From Corynebacterium lubricantis DSM 45231 (GTDB lineage: Bacteria; Actinomycetota; Actinomycetes; Mycobacteriales; Mycobacteriaceae): DNA of 64,000 bases. Under the pieces are notes generated by a model, which ran no database searches, was not told the origin of the DNA, and was given only the letters and a program-made list of their open reading frames with translations. The position numbers and the translations under genes were made by a program. Below, one piece after another: positions 8,564-14,769 of the stretch. Positions within the stretch are counted from its first letter, which is position 1. Each line of letters starts with the position of its first letter. The stretch covers positions 62,001 through 126,000 of the forward strand of contig NZ_KB902226.1 in the NCBI RefSeq assembly GCF_000379425.1. Direction: 5' to 3'.

Positions 8564-8929
8564 CTAGGCTCGCTTAATCTTTTCTAACTTCTTGCCCTTT
8601 GCGAGCTCGTCGACGACCTTATCCATGTAGCGGATTTTCTGCATCAACGGTTCCTCGATATCTTCAACGCGCACACCGCAGATGACGCCGGTGATCAAAT
8701 CCACGTTCGGGTTCATGTTGGGTGCGGCGTCGAAAAATTCGCTCAGCGTCTCTTCGGACTCCACGGCCGCGTGCAAGCTTTCCTCGTCGTGGCCGGTCAG
8801 CCAGCACAACACGTCGTCGAGCTCCGCGGTGGTGCGGCCTTTCTTCTCTACCTTTTCCACGTACAGCGGGTAAATCGACCCGAAAGGCATTTTGTAGACG
8901 CGTTGGAGAGTTTTCTCGTTCGTTTTCAT
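8564..8929 (-). CDS. DUF2200 domain protein
   Basis: A 121-residue cytoplasmic protein recognised as DUF2200 from the N-terminal KTLQRVYKMPFGSIYPLYVEKVEKKGR and the central VLCWLTGHDEESL and PNVDLITGVICGVRVEDIEEPLMQKIRYMDK segments. The family is small and widespread; function is unknown. It follows the YihY gene by four bases, so the two are co-transcribed, with YihY first. The C-terminus is lysine-rich. Confidence 0.8.
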   Translation of the reverse strand: MKTNEKTLQRVYKMPFGSIYPLYVEKVEKKGRTTAELDDVLCWLTGHDEESLHAAVESEETLSEFFDAAPNMNPNVDLITGVICGVRVEDIEEPLMQKIRYMDKVVDELAKGKKLEKIKRA

Positions 8930-8933
8930 GGTG

Positions 8934-10139
8934 TTATTTTCCCTCCTCTACTTGTTCTTTACCAACACGCTCCTCCTCAGAGCGCTTGTTGGCATGTTTT
9001 TCTTTGATCGTCTTGGCCGCGGACTCAAGCTTTTGCTGCGTCTTTGCGTACTGCACGGAGGCGGTGCTCGATCGAGGCGGGGACTGGATCGTTTTCTCGG
9101 AATCGTAGCCGACCTGCAATTCCTTGGCCCGCAGTACTTCCGCATCAATTTTCACGCCGACGATCAACACGATATTCATCACCCATACTGCGATTAGCGC
9201 GGCCACCAGCGTACCGATGGCTCCGTAGGCACTGGCGCCGGCGAAATACGACAGGTAGAGGTCAAACAGCCACCGCACTAAAGCAATGCACACCAGGGCG
9301 ATCACTGAACCGAAGGTGAGCCAGCGAAAACGCGAGGGGCGCACGTTCGGAGCAAAGTAGTAAAGCATGGCCACCAGTAAAACCGCGATGATCGCTATCA
9401 CCGGGTAGCGCAGCCACTGCCACACGGGCAAAAAGATCCCGACCAGAAACTCAAGCGTCCCGGTCAGCCCCAGAGGTTCCGCGATCGGTTCGAGGAAGAA
9501 TTTCACAATGTCTTCGCGCAACAAGAACGCACCCAGCATCAAAACGGCACCGATCACAAGTCCAAATGTCAGGCCCCACATTGTCAGCCACTGGCGGATG
9601 GAGGCTCGCCCTTCAACGCGCCCGTACACGGAATTCGAGGAGCGTGCGAATGCGCGCACGTAGGCCGAGGAGGAAAACAGCGCGAAGGCCACACCGATAA
9701 TCAGGGCGACCGTGCCCTGCGAGGCGGAGCCGATGATCGATTCGAAGGCGCGACGCACCGGCTCCGCGATCTCATTGGGGACATAGTCATTGATCAATTG
9801 ATCTGCCAGCGAATTGACCGTGTCTTCGTTGCGCGCCAACACCAATATGGCGATGGAGTATGCGGACAGCACGGTTGGGGCAAAGGAGAGGAGCATGAAA
9901 AAGGCGAGGACTGCTCCTCGATCCAAGAATTTGTTTAAGAAGAAATCGTTCCAGGTTCGACGAATGACAAGCCACCAGCTTTGCCACGTCAGCCGGTTCC
10001 CCGGCGCCAAGGGGTCCGCTTTATCGTCGTGTTGATAAATTACGTGGGCCCGGCTCCCGCCAACGGGAACGATGAAGTCGGCGGAGGTGGCTCCGGGGGC
10101 CGTCGGGCTGGCTCCTTCTTGAGGGTCCTTCTCGCTCAT
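8934..10139 (-). CDS. YihY/virulence factor BrkB family membrane protein
   Basis: A 401-residue inner-membrane protein with about six transmembrane helices. The family core starts at FLDRGAVLAFFMLLSFAPTVLSAYS (about residues 67-91), continues with the SASQGTVALIIGVAFALFSSSAYVRAFARSSNSVYGR stretch, and ends with FAGASAYGAIGTLVAALIAVWVMNIVLIVGVKIDAE. The N-terminal 50 and C-terminal 60 residues are hydrophilic and charged; the tail is EK-rich. The transported substrate or function of the family is not established. ATG 10139 is chosen over a 41-residue longer frame because that frame has no ribosome binding site and overlaps the divergent nitrobindin promoter. Confidence 0.85.
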   Translation of the reverse strand: MSEKDPQEGASPTAPGATSADFIVPVGGSRAHVIYQHDDKADPLAPGNRLTWQSWWLVIRRTWNDFFLNKFLDRGAVLAFFMLLSFAPTVLSAYSIAILVLARNEDTVNSLADQLINDYVPNEIAEPVRRAFESIIGSASQGTVALIIGVAFALFSSSAYVRAFARSSNSVYGRVEGRASIRQWLTMWGLTFGLVIGAVLMLGAFLLREDIVKFFLEPIAEPLGLTGTLEFLVGIFLPVWQWLRYPVIAIIAVLLVAMLYYFAPNVRPSRFRWLTFGSVIALVCIALVRWLFDLYLSYFAGASAYGAIGTLVAALIAVWVMNIVLIVGVKIDAEVLRAKELQVGYDSEKTIQSPPRSSTASVQYAKTQQKLESAAKTIKEKHANKRSEEERVGKEQVEEGK

Positions 10140-10232
10140 GCCGTTTAGGGTACCGGGGTGCGCGCTTTTCGCTGAGTTGAACTTCATTAAAACTGCAGCA
10201 CAAAAGAGATCAGGTTCTTCGACTATTTCTTC

Positions 10233-10238
10233 TACTAT
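10233..10238 (+). promoter_or_regulatory. -10 box of leaderless nitrobindin promoter
   Basis: TACTAT seven bases before ATG 10246, no ribosome binding site. It argues for this start rather than an in-frame ATG at 10237, which lies inside the box. Confidence 0.5.
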
Positions 10239-10245
10239 GGGGCCC

Positions 10246-10728
10246 ATGGAACTCCACGACAATGTTGCGCCGTTTGCGTTTCTTGCCGGTGAATGGGTTG
10301 GTGCAGGCAGCGGCCACTACCCCACCATCGAGAGCTTTTCGTATTCAGAGACCCTGACCTTTACTACCGTGCCCAATAAGCCTTTCTTCCGCTACGAGCA
10401 AAAGACTCAGAGCCCCGAGGGCAACCCCATGCACACCGAGGTAGGTTTTTTACGCCCCACGTCCGAGACCACTGTGGAGTTCATCATTGCCCAACCCACG
10501 GGTCAGACGGAACTGCTCGAAGGCGTCGTGGAGCGCAGTGGCGAGGAAGTGACTTTCGTCTTTACTGAGTCGCAGGTGGTTAATTCCTCAAGCGCGAAAC
10601 ACGTCGATGCCACCGCGCGTCGCTATCATTTCGATACCACGAAGACTGTGCTGACCACGGAGTTTTCCATGCAGGCGGTGGGCCAGGAGATGCAGAACCA
10701 TCTGCGCAGCGAGTTGGAGAAACGCTAG
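10246..10728 (+). CDS. Nitrobindin-like heme-binding beta-barrel protein (FABP/THAP4 family)
   Basis: A 160-residue ten-stranded beta-barrel of the nitrobindin family. Diagnostic are FLAGEWVGAGSGHYPTIESF (GxWxGxG-x-Y/P-T/I, residues about 13-31) and the C-terminal helix MQAVGQEMQNHLRSELEK, whose His is the expected proximal ligand of ferric heme. Homologues bind nitric oxide and isomerise peroxynitrite to nitrate; a role in reactive nitrogen defence is therefore likely. The length is typical. It is followed 29 bases later by a small unknown gene with its own -10-like box. Confidence 0.85.
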   Translation: MELHDNVAPFAFLAGEWVGAGSGHYPTIESFSYSETLTFTTVPNKPFFRYEQKTQSPEGNPMHTEVGFLRPTSETTVEFIIAQPTGQTELLEGVVERSGEEVTFVFTESQVVNSSSAKHVDATARRYHFDTTKTVLTTEFSMQAVGQEMQNHLRSELEKR

Positions 10729-10744
10729 CGTCGATTCGCTTTAC

Positions 10745-10750
10745 TACACT
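10745..10750 (+). promoter_or_regulatory. -10 box of leaderless promoter
   Basis: TACACT seven bases before the ATG at 10758; no ribosome binding site. Confidence 0.45.
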
Positions 10751-10757
10751 CATTCCT

Positions 10758-11168
10758 ATGGGCCTTCTTGATCGCATCCGTACTTTTCTCGGCACGGAAA
10801 AATACCCCGAACTCGTTGACTACCCCGACGAGGTCGCCATCACCGAAGTCGATGTCTTAAATGTGCACACCGCGCACATCACCCCGGATACGAAAGACAT
10901 CATCGTCATTGTCACCCTCGACGAGAGGGCATTTCAGCTGGTCCGAGGCACTGAGGAACCGCTGCGCATGACGCTTCGCGACGAAAGGCCGGTCACCTGG
11001 GTCCCCGTGGAACAAGACGGCCCACCGGCGTTGGATCCCACCCTGGGGTGGATCATCCCGCTGACCCCAGAGACCCAGGCGGAGCTGCGCGCGTTGCCGG
11101 CGGACACCGACCAAGTCGAGCTGGAAACTATCAACGTGGGGTTGATCGTCGAGAAGCGAGTGCTCTAG
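10758..11168 (+). CDS. Conserved hypothetical protein
   Basis: A 136-residue acidic, soluble protein that I cannot assign to a family. The N-terminus MGLLDRIRTFLGTEKYP looks like a short amphipathic helix; the rest alternates strand-like segments (VDVLNVHTAHITPDTKDIIVIVTL, ELETINVGLIVEKRVL) without cysteines, transmembrane helices or a signal peptide. A single codon-clean frame, a leaderless promoter signature and its position directly behind the nitrobindin gene support a real gene. It ends about 150 bases before the sulfolipid operon. Confidence 0.6.
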   Translation: MGLLDRIRTFLGTEKYPELVDYPDEVAITEVDVLNVHTAHITPDTKDIIVIVTLDERAFQLVRGTEEPLRMTLRDERPVTWVPVEQDGPPALDPTLGWIIPLTPETQAELRALPADTDQVELETINVGLIVEKRVL

Positions 11169-11316
11169 CCCACATCGATAATGCCCCGCGCTGCGGACAT
11201 GTCACCTGAAATTAACCCCGCGGAACAGGCAGGCTCGTGGTACAGGGACTAGTGTGGATAGACAGCGTGCAACTTGCACACTTTTTCCTGTCCACTGAAA
11301 TTTTTTGGAGTATTAA

Positions 11317-12606
11317 GTGAAGATCGCAATCTTGGGCGGCGACGGTTTCTGCGGCTGGCCAGCATCCCTCCACTTGTCGGATCTAGGCCATGACGTGGTT
11401 ATCGTAGATAACTTGTCCCGTCGTGAGATCGATAAGGAGCTCGGCGCGGAATCACTTACCCCAATCCGTTCCATTGAGGAGCGCATCGCTGCGTGGAAGG
11501 AGATCTCCGGCAAGGAGATCGGCTTCGAAAACATTAACGTGGCCAAGGACTATGACGCACTGCTGGCACTGTTCAACGACTACCAGCCAGACGCTGTAAT
11601 CCACTTTGCGGAACAGCGCGCTGCGCCATACTCCATGAAGAACTCGCGCAACAAGCGCTACACCGTAGATAACAACACGAATGCGACCCACAATGTGTTG
11701 GCTGCCATCGTGGATTCTGGCCAGGACATCCACGTCGTTCACCTGGGCACCATGGGTGTCTACGGCTACGGCACCGCGGGCATGAAGATTCCTGAGGGCT
11801 ACCTGGACATCAAGGTGGAGGTCGACGAGGACGAGAACGGCAACTCCGTTGAGCCACACCTGATTGACCAGCAGGTTCTCTACCCCACCAACCCAGGTTC
11901 TGTGTACCACATGACTAAGGTGCTGGATCAGCACCTGTTCGCGTACTACGCCAAGAACGATGAGCTGCGCATCACCGACCTGCACCAGGGCATCATCTGG
12001 GGCACCAACACCCCACAGACCGAGCAGGACGAGCGCCTGATCAACCGCTTCGATTACGACGGCGACTACGGCACCGTGCTCAACCGCTTCCTCATGCAGT
12101 CCGCAGTGAACTACCCGCTGACTGTGCATGGCACTGGTGGCCAGACCCGCGCGTTCATTCACATCCGCGACATGGTCAAGTGTGTTCAGATTGCCCTGGA
12201 GAACCCGCCTGCTGCTGGTGAGCGCGTGAATATCTTCAACCAGATGACCGAAACTCACCGCGTGCGCGATCTGGCCAACCTCATCGCTGAGATCTCCGGT
12301 GCACAGGTGGAAATGGTGCCAAACCCACGTAAGGAGTCCGCGGAAAACGAACTCCACGTAGTCAACGACACCTTCCTGGATCTGGGTCTGAACCCAACGA
12401 AGCTGGAAAATGGTCTGCTGCATGAGGTCGAGGAGATCGCCCGCAAGTACGCCGACCGCGCGGATATGTCCAAGATCCCGGCCCGCTCCCTGTGGACCGA
12501 GAACCAGGCGGAAGGCGTTCCTTCCTCCGTTGCGGAAGATGAAACCCCAGAGTCGGCAGAGTCCGCTGGCGGCGCGAGCCAGTCCACCGCTGCAGCAAAG
12601 GCATAA
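11317..12606 (+). CDS. sqdB: UDP-sulfoquinovose synthase (SqdB/SQD1)
   Basis: A 429-residue extended short-chain dehydrogenase that should make UDP-sulfoquinovose from UDP-glucose and sulfite. The NAD site reads ILGGDGFCGWPASLHL, the distinctive SQD1 form of the Rossmann loop. Catalytic residues are T145 (HLGTMGVYGYG) and Y197/K201 (YHMTK). ITDLHQGIIWGTNT, RFDYDGDYGTVLNRF, GTGGQTRAFIHIRD and FNQMTETHRVRDLA are all segments shared with plant and bacterial SQD1/SqdB. The residue after GTMG is Val, where the plant enzyme as I recall it has Glu. A tail of about 35 residues rich in Ala, Ser and Glu is extra. GTG start, with GGAG seven bases upstream. Six bases separate it from the glycosyltransferase gene, its expected partner. 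Confidence 0.85.
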   Translation: MKIAILGGDGFCGWPASLHLSDLGHDVVIVDNLSRREIDKELGAESLTPIRSIEERIAAWKEISGKEIGFENINVAKDYDALLALFNDYQPDAVIHFAEQRAAPYSMKNSRNKRYTVDNNTNATHNVLAAIVDSGQDIHVVHLGTMGVYGYGTAGMKIPEGYLDIKVEVDEDENGNSVEPHLIDQQVLYPTNPGSVYHMTKVLDQHLFAYYAKNDELRITDLHQGIIWGTNTPQTEQDERLINRFDYDGDYGTVLNRFLMQSAVNYPLTVHGTGGQTRAFIHIRDMVKCVQIALENPPAAGERVNIFNQMTETHRVRDLANLIAEISGAQVEMVPNPRKESAENELHVVNDTFLDLGLNPTKLENGLLHEVEEIARKYADRADMSKIPARSLWTENQAEGVPSSVAEDETPESAESAGGASQSTAAAKA

Positions 12607-12612
12607 GACACA

Positions 12613-13773
12613 ATGAAGATCTCCATGTTCACGGAGGTCTTTCTGCCAAAAATTGACGGAGTGGTTACCCGCATCACGGGCACTTTGGATCAATTGGCAG
12701 AAATGGGCCACGAAGTACAGCTCTTCGCCCCCGGCGATCCGCCGGCGACCTACGCCGGATTCGATATCCAGCGCGTCCGCGGGGTGTCCTTCAAACCCGT
12801 GTATCCGGAGATCTCCGTTGGCCTCCCCACCCCCGCCATCGCGCGGAGGATGGAGGAGTTCCAGCCCGATATCGTCCATTCCGTGAACCCCGTGGCCTTG
12901 GCCGCCTATGGGGTGCTCTCGGCAAGGCGTCGCAACGTGCCCCTGGTAGCTTCGTTCCATACCAACGTGCCCGAGTACACGGAATCTCTGAAGATTGGTT
13001 GGCTGCGCCAACCCGCCGCTTCCTGGATCCGCTACCTGCACAACCAGGCGGAAATCAATCTAGTCACCTCGGGGCCCATGATGAAAAAGGCCGCCGACAC
13101 CGGGATCCGCAACGTGAAACTGTGGCCTAAGTCTGTGGACACCGTTGGCTACACACCGCAGCGTTACTCCCGCGCCATGCGCGAGAAACTCACGAACGGC
13201 CACCCAGAGGCACCTTTGGTGATTTACGTCGGTCGAATGAGTCGCGAGAAAGGCCTGGATCGACTCGCCGGCATCATGGTCGAATTGCGCAAGCTCGTTC
13301 CCAGCGCCCGCCTGGCCATGGTGGGCTCGGGGCCACAGCGCGACGAGCTCATGAAAACGCTGGATCCCGCCTGGACGACGTTTACTGGGTATATGTCGGG
13401 CGCCGAGCTCGCCGAGGCCTTCGCCTCCGGCGACGTGTTCTGCTTCCCCTCCGAGACAGAAACACTCGGGCTCGTCGCTCTCGAATCCTTCGCCTCGGGA
13501 GTTCCCGTCGTCGGAGCCAAAGCCGGCGGCATCCCGTTCGTCATCGACGACGGCATCACCGGGTTCTTAGTCGACCCGGCTGCGCCCGACGCGCAATGGG
13601 CAGAGTCGCTCGCGTGTGTGCTTAACGACGAAAACCTGCGCGCAAAGATGAGCACCGCTGCTCGCGAGGAAGCTGAGCGTTGGTCATGGCGTGCTTCTAC
13701 CGAACAAGTGGTGAAATACTACGAGGAAGCCATTGATTTACACTCGAAGCGCGTGGTGAAGAAGCGCAAATAG
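12613..13773 (+). CDS. sqdX: GT4 glycosyltransferase, probable sulfoquinovosyl-diacylglycerol synthase (SqdX/SQD2)
   Basis: A 386-residue GT-B retaining glycosyltransferase. The N-terminal half follows the SqdX pattern closely: FTEVFLPKIDGVVTRI, KPVYPEISVGLPTPAI, FQPDIVHSVNP, PLVASFHTNVPEY, HNQAEINLVTS and LWPKSVDT. The nucleotide-sugar half has YVGRMSREKGLDRL, MVGSGPQRDEL and the E-x7-E element in SETETLGLVALE, then GAKAGGIPF and DGITGFLVDP. It should transfer sulfoquinovose from UDP-sulfoquinovose to diacylglycerol at the inner membrane face. The main alternative is a mannosyl- or glucuronosyltransferase of the MgtA/PimB kind, which share the fold. Direct adjacency to sqdB favours the sulfolipid role. 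The C-terminus is basic (KRVVKKRK), fitting membrane association. Confidence 0.8.
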   Translation: MKISMFTEVFLPKIDGVVTRITGTLDQLAEMGHEVQLFAPGDPPATYAGFDIQRVRGVSFKPVYPEISVGLPTPAIARRMEEFQPDIVHSVNPVALAAYGVLSARRRNVPLVASFHTNVPEYTESLKIGWLRQPAASWIRYLHNQAEINLVTSGPMMKKAADTGIRNVKLWPKSVDTVGYTPQRYSRAMREKLTNGHPEAPLVIYVGRMSREKGLDRLAGIMVELRKLVPSARLAMVGSGPQRDELMKTLDPAWTTFTGYMSGAELAEAFASGDVFCFPSETETLGLVALESFASGVPVVGAKAGGIPFVIDDGITGFLVDPAAPDAQWAESLACVLNDENLRAKMSTAAREEAERWSWRASTEQVVKYYEEAIDLHSKRVVKKRK

Positions 13774-13797
13774 CCTGCGTTTCAGCCATTCAGTGCT

Positions 13798-14010
13798 TCA
13801 GTGGCGCCGCCTGTTCCTACCCATGTGGCCGGAGCGGCGGGCGCGAACGGATTTCTCTCCACCCTCCCAGCCAAGATCATCGTTGCCCCACGAGTCTTCT
13901 GCATAGAGGGCATACTCATCATCCTCGCGTTGCTGTGCGCGTTGTCGCCTTCGCTCTTCACGAAATTCATCATCTTTCCGTGGCTTCGAAGGCCTTGTTG
14001 GCTTCCCCAT
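13798..14010 (-). CDS. Small highly charged hypothetical protein
   Basis: A 70-residue protein, MGKPTRPSKPRKDDEF at the start, then alternating Arg/Glu/Asp-rich stretches (REERRRQRAQQREDDEY) and a basic end (HMGRNRRRH). No known domain. The start is strongly supported by AAGGAGAAT placed three bases before ATG 14010, one of the best ribosome binding sites in the window; the longer frame to 14055 has none. It is convergent with sqdX, ending 25 bases from that gene's stop. It may be an RNA- or ribosome-associated small protein, but this is a guess from charge only. Confidence 0.55.
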   Translation of the reverse strand: MGKPTRPSKPRKDDEFREERRRQRAQQREDDEYALYAEDSWGNDDLGWEGGEKSVRARRSGHMGRNRRRH

Positions 14011-14156
14011 TATTCTCCTTGGTATTCGAGTGCATGTCGAATGGTTACCGCTCAAAATAGATTAGCATTTGCTCTGGTCACGCCTGGTTTTTGGCAGCCA
14101 TCACCCATCCTCAATCAAGGGTTTGGAACGCGCCAAGCATCCAAATTGCTTTAAAT

Positions 14157-14185
14157 TTGCACCAATTGATTGAAATCTGTAGTGT
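14157..14185 (+). promoter_or_regulatory. Promoter of leaderless doxX gene
   Basis: TTGCAC (14157-14162), a 17-base spacer and TAGTGT (14180-14185), then seven bases to the ATG at 14193. One of the clearest promoters in the window; no ribosome binding site, hence a leaderless mRNA. Confidence 0.65.
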
Positions 14186-14192
14186 TCGTGCA

Positions 14193-14648
14193 ATGCAAAT
14201 TACTAAAGACATTTCAGCGCTTGTTGCCCGCATTGTCCTCGGCGCCATTCTCATCGCCCACGGCTGGCAGAAGTTCACGGAATGGACCCTTGCCGGCACC
14301 ACCGAATCTTTTGGCATGATGGGCGCTCCCCTCCCCGGTTTGTCTGCCCCAATCGCAGCGATCATTGAACTCCTCGGCGGCATCCTCATCATCGCTGGCT
14401 TGGCTACCCGCTGGGTCGGCATCATCGTCGCTCTCGAAATGCTGGGCGCAGCAATCATCGTCCACATCTCGAGCGGTCTTTTCGTTGAAAATGGCGGCTG
14501 GGAATTGGTGGGAGCCATTGGAGCCGCCGCCCTGGCGCTGACGGCAGCTGGCGCTGGACGCATCAGCCTTGATCACCTCATTGCACAGCGTCGCGTAGTA
14601 CAGCCAACAGCTGACACCGATTCGCACAAAGTCCCATCCAACGTCTAA
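14193..14648 (+). CDS. DoxX family membrane protein
   Basis: A 151-residue protein with four transmembrane helices. The family signature is ARIVLGAILIAHGWQKFTEW at residues 10-29, followed by APIAAIIELLGGILIIAGLATRWV and a final hydrophobic pair. DoxX-like proteins are thought to be quinone-linked or thiol/oxidative stress-related membrane partners, but the molecular activity here is unknown. A second DoxX protein is encoded at 46738-47145. ATG 14193 is chosen because of the promoter 7 bases upstream and the immediate family motif; the longer frame begins in noncoding sequence. Confidence 0.8.
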   Translation: MQITKDISALVARIVLGAILIAHGWQKFTEWTLAGTTESFGMMGAPLPGLSAPIAAIIELLGGILIIAGLATRWVGIIVALEMLGAAIIVHISSGLFVENGGWELVGAIGAAALALTAAGAGRISLDHLIAQRRVVQPTADTDSHKVPSNV

Positions 14649-14699
14649 CTTGCACTAGTTCGCAGTACCTCTGCTCATCGGCGGTACTGATACATCTCA

Positions 14700-14746
14700 A
14701 ACGCACCTCGAGTCGCCCGAAAATTCACGGCGACTCGAGGTGCGTT
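14700..14746. terminator. Strong bidirectional terminator
   Basis: Perfect 18-bp arms (14700-14717 and 14729-14746) with an 11-base loop, flanked by TTCATTT. It lies between the convergent doxX and YhgE/Pip genes. Confidence 0.85.
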
Positions 14747-14769
14747 CATTTCAATCGGAAGGCGAGGAA

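Noticed and set aside
11452..13041. A 529-codon minus-strand frame across sqdB and sqdX
   Set aside because: It is the mirror of two well-supported plus-strand genes, has no ribosome binding site or family motif, and its composition (His/Val/Leu-rich) is typical of an antisense shadow.
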